From positions 1 to 64,000 of the forward strand of contig JAEZEZ010000012.1 of assembly GCA_023432855.1 (NCBI GenBank): a stretch of DNA of 64,000 nt, read 5' to 3'. Source of the DNA: Pseudomonadota bacterium. Its GTDB lineage: Bacteria; Pseudomonadota; Alphaproteobacteria; Caulobacterales; Caulobacteraceae. Below, piece by piece: positions 57,686-64,000 of the stretch; the stretch's first letter is position 1, and each line of letters starts with the position of its first letter. The notes under the pieces were generated by a model that saw only the letters and a program-made list of their open reading frames with translations, was not told the DNA's origin and ran no database searches. A program made the translations under genes and the position numbers.

Positions 57686-58431
57686 GCGCAATCTTCCACG
57701 CCGGCATCTCCGGCTATCGCGGCCGGATGGGTCGGGCGGTGTCCCAGGTGCTGGACGCGCGCGAGGACGTGGTCGTCGCCGCCCGCTTCGACTGGGGCGA
57801 GACGGCGGACATCTCGCTGTGCGACGTGATCATCGACTTCTCGACGCCTGAGGCCTCGGTGGCGCTGGCGCAGACGGCGGCCGAGCGCGGGGGCCCCGCC
57901 CTGGTCATCGGCTCGACCGGCATGACGCCGCAGCAGGACGCCGAACTGCTTAAGGCCGCCGAGAAGATCGCCATCGTCAAGAGCGGCAACTTCTCGCTGG
58001 GGGTCAACGTCCTGATCGGCCTGGTGCAGCACGCGGCCCAGCGGCTGGACGCGCAGGACTGGGATATCGAGATCACCGAGGCGCATCACCGCCGCAAGGT
58101 CGACGCCCCGTCGGGCACCGCCCTGATGCTGGGCGAGGCCGCAGCCGAAGGCCGGTTCACCGAGCTGGAGGCCGTGAGGTCAAAGCCCTACGACGGCATC
58201 GAGGGCGAGCGCGAGAGCGGCAAGATCGGCTTTTCCTCCATCCGTGCGGGCGGGATCATCGGCGAGCACACCGTGCTGTTCGCCTCGGAGGCCGAGACCC
58301 TGACGCTCAGCCACTCGGCGATCGACCGCAGCCTGTTCGCCAAGGGCGCCGTCGCCGCCGCCGCCTGGGTGCGCACGCGCCGGCCCGGCCTTTACGACAT
58401 GCAGGACGTGCTGGGCTTCCGCCAGGCATAG
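57682..58431 (+). CDS. dapB: 4-hydroxy-tetrahydrodipicolinate reductase
   Basis: The 249-residue protein has a Rossmann motif (GISGYRGRMGRAV), GSTGMTPQQ, SGNFSLGVNVL and the catalytic EAHHRRKVDAPSGTA (HHxxKxDAPSGT) segment. It makes tetrahydrodipicolinate for lysine and peptidoglycan diaminopimelate. The start is a TTG that overlaps the dnaJ stop (TTGA); there is no better upstream start, so it depends on coupling with dnaJ. This ties lysine/cell-wall precursor synthesis to a heat-shock transcript. Confidence 0.95.
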   Translation: MSAIFHAGISGYRGRMGRAVSQVLDAREDVVVAARFDWGETADISLCDVIIDFSTPEASVALAQTAAERGGPALVIGSTGMTPQQDAELLKAAEKIAIVKSGNFSLGVNVLIGLVQHAAQRLDAQDWDIEITEAHHRRKVDAPSGTALMLGEAAAEGRFTELEAVRSKPYDGIEGERESGKIGFSSIRAGGIIGEHTVLFASEAETLTLSHSAIDRSLFAKGAVAAAAWVRTRRPGLYDMQDVLGFRQA

Positions 58432-58511
58432 ATGCCTGGGGGCGCTGTCGCGCCCGCGCTATGCTCGCGACGCGGTCGCTCGCGGCTTGAGCGCGAAGGT
58501 CGTCATCCTCG

Positions 58512-58874
58512 TCACCTCACGACCCGCCGGCCGAAGGCGGTTCCGGTCAGCAGGGTCTTGATGAAGAAGAAGATGGCGATGACGATCGCATAGCCCAGGA
58601 ACAGGGCCAGCGCCCGCATCCAGAAGCCGACGGTCAGCACGGCCGGCAGGACGAAGTCGCCCCCGTTCAGCACCGGCAGGACCGCCAGCACGATCAGGTG
58701 CACCAGGGTCGCGCCCAGCGCCGTCGAACCCAGCGCGCGCCAGCTGACCATCATCAGAGCGGCGATCACGGCGATAATCAGCCCCATCACCTGATTGACC
58801 CCGTCGAAGCCGACGCTGGCCAGGCCGAAGATGCCGTTCAGAAAATCGCCGATCTGGTTGATGAGGGTGTCCAC
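58512..58874 (-). CDS. Small integral membrane protein of unknown function
   Basis: A protein of about 120 residues with four hydrophobic segments (roughly residues 12-30, 36-56, 60-80 and 85-108) and a basic C-terminus (GTAFGRRVVR). I recognise no family. The GTG start at 58874 has an AGGAGCG ribosome binding site eight bases away; an ATG at 58904 lies in frame but lacks one. It is divergent from the DMT exporter gene. Confidence 0.65.
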   Translation of the reverse strand: MDTLINQIGDFLNGIFGLASVGFDGVNQVMGLIIAVIAALMMVSWRALGSTALGATLVHLIVLAVLPVLNGGDFVLPAVLTVGFWMRALALFLGYAIVIAIFFFIKTLLTGTAFGRRVVR

Positions 58875-59001
58875 GTCGCTCGCTCCTGGCCTGGACCGCA
58901 TCAACGTCGCAGGACGCGATTAGGCTCCTGACGCGACCACGCAGGGGTGGTCGGGCCGTCCCGGCGACCCTATGGGTTGGCCGCGCACGCAAAGGGAGCC
59001 C

Positions 59002-59931
59002 ATGACCGCCAGCCAGGACGACATCGCCGGGGGCATCGCCCTGCGCATCGCATCGGCGGGCTGTTTCTCGGTCATGGCGGCGGTGCTGAAGCTGGCCTCG
59101 CTGGACGGCGTGGTCGCGCCCGAGATGCTGTTCTATCGCGCCTTCTTCGGTCTGCCCGTCGTGCTGATCTGGGTGCTGACCAGCCAGGGCGGGTTCAAGG
59201 CCCTGAGCACGCGCCGCCCCTGGGCCCATGTGGGACGCAGCACCCTGGGCATCGCCTCCATCCTGTGCGTGTTCCAGACCCTGACCCTCTTGCCCTTGGC
59301 CGACGCCACCACCATCAGCTTCACCGCCCCGATCTTCGCCACCCTGCTGTCGTTCCTGATCCTGAAGGAGCCGGTGGGGCCGCGGCGCTGGGCGGCGGTG
59401 GCGGTGGGCTTCATCGGGGTGATCATCGTCATGCGGCCCGCGCCCGGCCTGGGCGCAGACGCCGAAGCCGTGCCTGTCGCAGGGATCGGCTTTGGCCTGA
59501 CGGCGGCCCTGCTGACCGCAGCGGTGACCATCACCCTGCGCCAGCTGCGCGACACCGAGCACGTCGCGGCCATCGTCTTCTGGTTCTTCGTCGGATCCTC
59601 GGTCGTGGGGGCGGTCCTGCTGCCCGTCTTCGGCCACGCCCACGCCGCGGCGACCTTTGGCCTGCTGGTCCTGGGGGGCGTCATGGGCGGGCTGGCCCAG
59701 CTGTTCATGACCGCATCGCTGCGCGCGGCGCCGGTCGCCGTGGTCGCGCCCTTCGACTATCTGCAGATCATCGGCGCCATCGTCTTCGGCTGGTGGCTGA
59801 TGCAGACCACGCCGACGCTCAGCACCCTGGCGGGCGCGGCCCTGATCGCCGGCAGCGGCCTCTATACCGCCTGGCGCGAACACGTCCGCCGCAAGGAAAG
59901 CTTGATCCAGCCGACCGCGCCGCCGGTCTAG
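59002..59931 (+). CDS. DMT-superfamily EamA-type transporter
   Basis: The 309-residue protein has ten predicted transmembrane helices in two EamA repeats (about 15-145 and 160-295), with FYRAFFGLPVVLIW, DATTISFTAPIFATLLSFLILKEPVG and the second-repeat FDYLQIIGAIVFGWWL matching EamA proteins of the RhaT/YdcZ/S-adenosylmethionine-carrier-like branch. It probably exports a small metabolite; the substrate is unknown. The ATG at 59002 has a GGGAG ribosome binding site; the frame upstream is not conserved. Confidence 0.9.
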   Translation: MTASQDDIAGGIALRIASAGCFSVMAAVLKLASLDGVVAPEMLFYRAFFGLPVVLIWVLTSQGGFKALSTRRPWAHVGRSTLGIASILCVFQTLTLLPLADATTISFTAPIFATLLSFLILKEPVGPRRWAAVAVGFIGVIIVMRPAPGLGADAEAVPVAGIGFGLTAALLTAAVTITLRQLRDTEHVAAIVFWFFVGSSVVGAVLLPVFGHAHAAATFGLLVLGGVMGGLAQLFMTASLRAAPVAVVAPFDYLQIIGAIVFGWWLMQTTPTLSTLAGAALIAGSGLYTAWREHVRRKESLIQPTAPPV

Positions 59932-59977
59932 GCGTGTTTGGCCTGGGGACTCGGGCGGCGGCGAACCGTGCTGGTCC

Positions 59978-60436
59978 CTACCGCCCCGTCGAGCCGAAGC
60001 CGCCGGCGCCGCGCGCGGTTTCGTCCAGGGCCTCGACCTCGATCCAGTCGGCGCGTTCGTGCCGGGCGATCACCAGCTGGGCGATGCGTTCGCCGCGGCG
60101 GATGACGAAGGGCTCGGCGCCGATGTTGGCCAGGATGACCCCGCACTCGCCGCGATAGTCGCTGTCGATCGTGCCGGGCGCGTTGGGGCAGATGATGCCG
60201 TGTTTCAGCGCCAGGCCCGAGCGGGCGCGGACCTGGGCCTCATAGCCCAGCGGCAGGGCGATCTTCAGGCCGGTGGGCACCAGCAGGCGCTGGCCGGGCG
60301 CAAGCGTCAGGGGCTGGTCCTCGGGTACCGCGGCGCGCAGGTCCATGCCCGCCGATCCCGACGTCTCATAGGCCGGCAGGGGCAGGCCCTCGGCGTGGGG
60401 CAGGCGCTGGATCTGGACGGCGGTGGGTTCGGTCAT
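59978..60436 (-). CDS. dut: Deoxyuridine 5'-triphosphate nucleotidohydrolase (dUTPase)
   Basis: The 152-residue protein has the five trimeric dUTPase motifs: GSAGMDLRAAV, RARSGLALKHGI, APGTIDSDYRGE, RRGERIAQLV and the C-terminal RGAGGFGSTGR. It hydrolyses dUTP to dUMP, keeping uracil out of DNA. Its ATG overlaps the coaBC stop by four bases (ATGA), so the pair is coupled, the usual arrangement in this group. Confidence 0.97.
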   Translation of the reverse strand: MTEPTAVQIQRLPHAEGLPLPAYETSGSAGMDLRAAVPEDQPLTLAPGQRLLVPTGLKIALPLGYEAQVRARSGLALKHGIICPNAPGTIDSDYRGECGVILANIGAEPFVIRRGERIAQLVIARHERADWIEVEALDETARGAGGFGSTGR

Positions 60437-61662
60437 TCTGCACTCTGGAAATGGTCGGCGATGCGCGCGGCGACGGCCCGGGCGATGGCGGTCTTTGACT
60501 GGCGGGGCCAGGCCTCGGTCGCGGCGGCGGTGACCAGCAGCACGGCGTTGCCGTCCGAGCCGAACACGTCGTCGGACACGTCGTTGCCGATGATCCAGTC
60601 GCAGCCCTTGCGCGACAGCTTGGCGCGCGCGTTGGCCTCCAGGTCCGAGGTCTCGGCGGCGAAGCCGATGACCAGGGCGGGGCGGTTGGGCCCCGGCGCG
60701 GCGAGTCCGGCCAGGATGTCTGGATTCTCGATCAGGGCCAGGGTCGGCGGGCCGCCCGGCCCCTTCTTGATCTTGCCGCCGGCGACCGTGTCGACGCGCC
60801 AGTCGGCGACGGCGGCGGACAGGACGGCGATATCGACCGGCAGGGCGGCGCGGGCCGCCGCCTGCATGTCCAGCGCGCTTTCGACATCGATGCGCGTGAC
60901 GCCGACGGGCGCCGGCAGGGCGGTGGGCCCCGACACCAGCGTCACCTCGGCGCCCAAATCGGCCAGGGCGGCGGCGATGGCGTAGCCCTGTTTGCCGCTG
61001 GAGCGGTTGGTCAGGCCGCGCACCGGGTCGATGGCCTCGAAGGTCGGGCCGGCCGTGACGACCGCCTTGCGCCCGGCCAGCGGACGACCGGCGGCGCCGG
61101 CCAGCAGCCCCGTGATGGCCTCGAGGATGGCGGCGGGCTCGGCCATGCGGCCGGGGCCGAACTCGCCGCACGCCATCTCGCCCGCGTCGGGGCCGACGAC
61201 GGCCGCGCCATGGAAGCCGGAAAAGCTCTTGAGCCGTTCGACATTGGCCTGGACCGCCGGATGCTCCCACATCCGCACATTCATGGCCGGCGCCAGCAGC
61301 ACCCGCTTGTCGGTGGCGATCAGGGTGGTGGAGGCCAGGTCGTCGGCCAGGCCGTTGGCCGCCTTGGCGATCAGACCCGCCGTCGCCGGCGCCACGACCA
61401 CCAGATCGGCCCAGCGCGACAGTTCGATATGGCCCATGCTGGTTTCGTCGTCGGGATGGAACAGGCCCGCGCGCACCGGATGGCCGCTGAGCGCCGCCAG
61501 CGACAGGGGGGTGACGAACTCGGCCCCCGCCTCGGTCAGGATGACGCGCGTCTGGCCGCCCGCCCTGGCGATCAGCCGCACCAGCTCCAGCGACTTGTAG
61601 GCCGCGATGCCGCCGCCCACGATCAGCAGCACCTTGCGGTTCGAAAGCGAGCGCGTGTCCAT
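60433..61662 (-). CDS. coaBC: Bifunctional phosphopantothenoylcysteine decarboxylase/synthetase
   Basis: The 409-residue protein has the CoaC flavoprotein half (LLIVGGGIAAYKSLELVRLI, active-site His in MGHIELSRWADL, PAMNVRMW, and Cys in EMACGEFGPGRMAEP) and the CoaB half (GPTFEAIDPVRGLTNRSSGKQG, KIKKG, VIGFAAET, CDWIIGNDVSD). Together they convert phosphopantothenate to phosphopantetheine in coenzyme A synthesis. It is the first gene of the coaBC-dut unit. In C. crescentus-type genomes this unit follows ubiB; here ubiB is 35 kb away. Confidence 0.97.
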   Translation of the reverse strand: MDTRSLSNRKVLLIVGGGIAAYKSLELVRLIARAGGQTRVILTEAGAEFVTPLSLAALSGHPVRAGLFHPDDETSMGHIELSRWADLVVVAPATAGLIAKAANGLADDLASTTLIATDKRVLLAPAMNVRMWEHPAVQANVERLKSFSGFHGAAVVGPDAGEMACGEFGPGRMAEPAAILEAITGLLAGAAGRPLAGRKAVVTAGPTFEAIDPVRGLTNRSSGKQGYAIAAALADLGAEVTLVSGPTALPAPVGVTRIDVESALDMQAAARAALPVDIAVLSAAVADWRVDTVAGGKIKKGPGGPPTLALIENPDILAGLAAPGPNRPALVIGFAAETSDLEANARAKLSRKGCDWIIGNDVSDDVFGSDGNAVLLVTAAATEAWPRQSKTAIARAVAARIADHFQSAE

Positions 61663-61773
61663 GCCCTTGATCTAGCCGCCCGGCATGACGGCGTCGAGAC
61701 AGGCGTTCGGAACATTGTCGGAACAGCCCGGTTGTGCTTTTCTCGCGCAACACGGGTATACGGAGGGGTGCGG

Positions 61774-62289
61774 ATGACGATGACGACACGGGGCGCGGCT
61801 GCGCTGACGATCAGCGGACTGCTGCTGGCCATGGGGGGCTGCGACCAGTCCTCGGCGGTCGAGACGCGGGACAGGACGGCGACCACGCCCGTCGCCTCGG
61901 CAGACCCCGTCGGCGCCTCGGTTTCGACGGCTGCGACCGAAGAGGTCAAGCCGGTGGTCACGGGCAACCGGCGCGAGACGGTCAGCGCCAAGATCAACCG
62001 CCTCTACGACACAAACGGCGCGGACTTCGGCGCCAAGTCGGCCGAGGACTATCTGGCCAAGGTCACGGCCTTCACCACCAGCCCGCCGCGCGATGCGGAA
62101 ACGGTGAAGCGCCCGAACGGCGACACCCTGCTCTATCAGGCCTCGACCAACACCTTCGCCGTGGTGGCCCGGAACGGCACCCCGCGCACCATGTTCAAGC
62201 CGCGCAACGGCGCCGACTACTGGGCCGAGCAGAAGGCGGCGGCCCCGACATTCGGCCAGCGCCGCCAATCGACGGGGGACGCCGGCTGA
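61774..62289 (+). CDS. Hypothetical lipoprotein
   Basis: A protein of about 171 residues with a lipoprotein signal (TISGLLLAMGGC), a Thr/Ala/Ser-rich linker and a small C-terminal domain (VSAKINRLYDTNGADFGAKSAEDYLAKVTAFTTSPP, then TLLYQASTNTFAVVARNGTPRTMFKPRNGADYW). The C-terminal part resembles short domains also found fused to toxins and secreted proteins, but I cannot name the family with confidence. An ATG at 61774 follows a GGAGGGG ribosome binding site. It is divergent from coaBC. Confidence 0.75.
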   Translation: MTMTTRGAAALTISGLLLAMGGCDQSSAVETRDRTATTPVASADPVGASVSTAATEEVKPVVTGNRRETVSAKINRLYDTNGADFGAKSAEDYLAKVTAFTTSPPRDAETVKRPNGDTLLYQASTNTFAVVARNGTPRTMFKPRNGADYWAEQKAAAPTFGQRRQSTGDAG

Positions 62290-62336
62290 TATAGAGGGCG
62301 GGGATCAACGCCCAATGATCGCAGGATCCCGCCCGC

Positions 62337-63194
62337 ATGGCCGACGCCACGACAAAGCCGCCGCTGAAGACCGCCCTGATCTATGATTTCGACGGGACGC
62401 TGGCGCGCGGCAACATGCAGGAGGTCAGCTTCATCCCCTCGGTGGGAATGGACATCGGCGCCTTCTGGCTGGAGGCCGAGCGCCTGACCAAGGAGGCCGA
62501 TGGCGACGGCATCCTGATGTACATGCAGCTGATGCTGCAGCATGCGCGCAAGAACGGCGCGCCGGTGACGCGCGAGACCCTGCACGACCATGGCCGCGAG
62601 GTCGCCCTGTTCGAAGGCCTGAAGGACCTGAGCTGGTTCGACCGGATCAACGCCTTTGGCGCGCGCTACGGCCTGGAGATCGAGCACTACATCATCTCGG
62701 CGGGGCTGGAGGAGATGATCGAGGGCACGCCGATCCGCCCGGCGCTGAAGCACGTCTTCGCGTCCCACTATGTCTATGACGACAAGGGCGAGGCCGCCTG
62801 GCCGGCGGTGGGCGTCAACTACACCACCAAGACCCAGTATCTGTTCCGCATCAACAAGGGCGTGGATAATCATTGGGAGCACGAGCGGGTCAACCACTTC
62901 ATCCCCGACGACGAACGCCCCGTGCCGTTCGAGCGGATGATCTTCATCGGCGACGGCGACACCGACGTGCCGACCATGAAGATGATGCACACCAAGGGCG
63001 GCTTCTCCATCGCCGTCTATGACCCGCGCTCGAACGAGAAGGACCAGAAAAAGGTCTATTCGCTGATCTCGGAGGACCGGGTGAACTTCGTCGCCGCCGC
63101 GGACTATCGCGAGGGGTCGGCGCTGGACCTGATCGTCAAGGGGCTGGTCGGGCGCATCGCCATCAACGCCGGGACGATGCCGGCCGGCCTCTAG
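62337..63194 (+). CDS. HAD-superfamily phosphatase-like hydrolase
   Basis: The 285-residue protein has HAD motif I ALIYDFDGTLARGN near the N-terminus, motif II YIISAGLEEMI, a Lys in GVNYTTKTQYLFRI and motif IV FIGDGDTDVPTMK. This pattern fits phosphoserine-phosphatase-like HAD enzymes with a helical cap. The physiological substrate is unknown. It follows the lipoprotein gene after 47 bases; its stop overlaps the stop region of the convergent PilZ gene by four bases. Confidence 0.88.
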   Translation: MADATTKPPLKTALIYDFDGTLARGNMQEVSFIPSVGMDIGAFWLEAERLTKEADGDGILMYMQLMLQHARKNGAPVTRETLHDHGREVALFEGLKDLSWFDRINAFGARYGLEIEHYIISAGLEEMIEGTPIRPALKHVFASHYVYDDKGEAAWPAVGVNYTTKTQYLFRINKGVDNHWEHERVNHFIPDDERPVPFERMIFIGDGDTDVPTMKMMHTKGGFSIAVYDPRSNEKDQKKVYSLISEDRVNFVAAADYREGSALDLIVKGLVGRIAINAGTMPAGL

Positions 63195-63538
63195 CGGCCG
63201 CCGGCGCGCAGCCAGGCCTCGCGCGCGCCGGTCAGGCGGGCCGGGGTCAGGCCGAGCAGCGAGACGGGGCCGGCGTGGCTGATCCCGGCCTCCTGGCCCT
63301 TTTGCCAGACCACGGTCCCGGCGTAGGCCAGGCCCTGGGCCACATCGACGACCACCACCGCGCGCGGCAGGGCCGAGCCGCGATCCAGCCGCAGCCGCAT
63401 CCCGCCCGACGACAGGTCGGTGATGACGCAGGCCATCTCAAGGTCAGGGGTTGAGACGACGCCGCGCGCATTGGCGGCGGTGCGAGGCGCGCCCCGGCGG
63501 TCGGCGGCGTCAGCGGTTTTCGATCCAAACAGGGCCAT
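63191..63538 (-). CDS. PilZ-domain protein (possible c-di-GMP receptor)
   Basis: A 115-residue protein consisting of a single PilZ domain. It has an RRGAPR segment resembling the RxxxR loop near the N-terminus and the DLSSGGMRLRL motif (D/NxSxxG), followed by beta strands. PilZ domains bind cyclic di-GMP, but the first motif is not a perfect RxxxR, so binding is uncertain. The ATG at 63538 gives the shortest natural start. It is five bases downstream of the kinase-like gene. Confidence 0.82.
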   Translation of the reverse strand: MALFGSKTADAADRRGAPRTAANARGVVSTPDLEMACVITDLSSGGMRLRLDRGSALPRAVVVVDVAQGLAYAGTVVWQKGQEAGISHAGPVSLLGLTPARLTGAREAWLRAGGR

Positions 63539-63543
63539 GGGTC

Positions 63544-64000
63544 TCAGCAACGCGCCAAGGGGCCGGACAGATCAATCGGTCGACGTCGATCGTCCAGGGA
63601 AACGGTCAGATTGGCCCTGACCCCGCCCGCCAGCATATGCCGGGTCAGCCGTTCGTAATGGCGGATGAAGTCGCCGACGGCCGCGCGCCGGTCGGGCGAC
63701 AGGGTCGGCACGCCCAACAGGCCGGCCTCCTGCTCGGCGCGCCAGTCCAGCACGGTCTCGAAGCCGGGCGCGGCCAGAAACACCAGCCGGTCCAGCCGGG
63801 CGAAGGCGGCGGCATAGTCGTCGGCCAGATGGCCGTTGATGATCCGCCGCCACCGGCCGTCCGGGTCGCGTTCGCGTTCCAGCGCATTGACGGGCGCCGC
63901 CAGCGCCGCCTCGGTCTGGGGCGTCGCGCCCAGGCACCAGCCCTCGATCACCACGGCCCGGGGACGGCCGCGAAACACCGGCCAGTCGGCGGGCGGGACA
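63544..64000 (-). CDS. Glycerate-kinase-like (GLYK/uridine-kinase-fold) protein, partial
   Basis: The frame runs from the right edge to a stop at 63544, so the N-terminus with the P-loop is missing. The visible part includes WPVFRGRPRAVVIEGWCLGATPQ, which matches the VVxFEGWxLG segment of D-glycerate 3-kinase-like P-loop proteins, and a C-terminal helical region. Function as D-glycerate kinase is plausible but cannot be confirmed without the N-terminus. It is transcribed toward the PilZ gene with a five-base gap. Confidence 0.7.
   Translation of the reverse strand, partial: VPPADWPVFRGRPRAVVIEGWCLGATPQTEAALAAPVNALERERDPDGRWRRIINGHLADDYAAAFARLDRLVFLAAPGFETVLDWRAEQEAGLLGVPTLSPDRRAAVGDFIRHYERLTRHMLAGGVRANLTVSLDDRRRPIDLSGPLARC

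Noticed and set aside
58461..58508. A 15-codon minus-strand mini-ORF after the small membrane protein
   Set aside because: It has a passable ribosome binding site, but it is too short to support and has no recognisable sequence.
59978..61789. A 603-codon minus-strand frame across coaBC and dut
   Set aside because: It contains dut in frame, but its upstream part is an alternate frame of coaBC with low-complexity Arg/Gly sequence. The real genes are coaBC and dut.
62860..62872. DnaA-box-like sequence inside the HAD gene
   Set aside because: A single one-mismatch site in coding DNA is expected by chance.

Overview
This window is high-GC, gene-dense DNA from an alphaproteobacterium, most likely a member of the Caulobacterales (Caulobacter/Phenylobacterium/Brevundimonas type). 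The evidence is a complete PhyR-NepR-EcfG general stress response locus, a RegB/RegA-SenC redox system, the order mutM - enoyl-CoA hydratase - rpsT - dnaA - dnaN - recF - gyrB, and GANTC (CcrM-type) sites in the dnaA upstream region. I see no insertion sequence, prophage, CRISPR array, tRNA or rRNA. The window looks like core chromosome near the replication-initiation genes, although I see no convincing oriC.

Layout. 1-3.1 kb: an aldo/keto reductase cut by the left edge and a class III aminotransferase-like protein, both lacking catalytic residues, then carbonic anhydrase and maleylacetoacetate isomerase. 3.2-11.7 kb: a general stress response (GSR) island holding phyR, nepR, ecfG and a PhyK-like kinase, surrounded by small membrane proteins and lipoproteins, a diacylglycerol-kinase-like protein and a metallophosphoesterase. 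Six exact EcfG promoter matches (GGAAC, 16-17 nt spacer, CGTT) lie at the head of these units. 11.7-20.5 kb: an MHS-family transporter with an inserted domain, then the PBP1C / alpha-2-macroglobulin pair. 20.7-30.2 kb: an FMN hydroxy-acid oxidase, alanine dehydrogenase, ubiE-ubiB, regB-regA divergent from senC, PHB depolymerase and a YgjP-type peptidase. 30.2-35.5 kb: PBP1A, RecQ, a repeat-rich spacer and an unknown protein.

35.7-46.7 kb is the replication and repair block, almost all on the minus strand: rph-mutM, a DUF1697 protein, enoyl-CoA hydratase, rpsT, dnaA, dnaN, recF and gyrB, with two small plus-strand genes interposed. 46.7-58.4 kb holds a TPR protein, a membrane-tethered LuxR-type regulator next to a DUF4199 protein, a VOC protein, hrcA-grpE, two Tat-type hydrolases, alkB and dnaK-dnaJ-dapB, with a sigma-32-like promoter upstream of dnaK. 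58.4-64 kb holds a small membrane protein, a DMT exporter, coaBC-dut, a lipoprotein, a HAD hydrolase, a PilZ protein and a kinase-like gene cut by the right edge.

The functional themes are stress response and envelope maintenance (left third), respiratory redox and quinone metabolism (20-28 kb), replication initiation (36-43 kb) and protein homeostasis (50-58 kb). The most informative non-coding signal is the cluster of EcfG promoters. I saw no system that is clearly new to biology. The least explained items are the paired residue-deficient enzymes at the left edge, the stress-regulated lipid-kinase/phosphoesterase pair with an apparently leaderless transcript, and the AACAGGGA repeat cluster at 34.4-34.7 kb.
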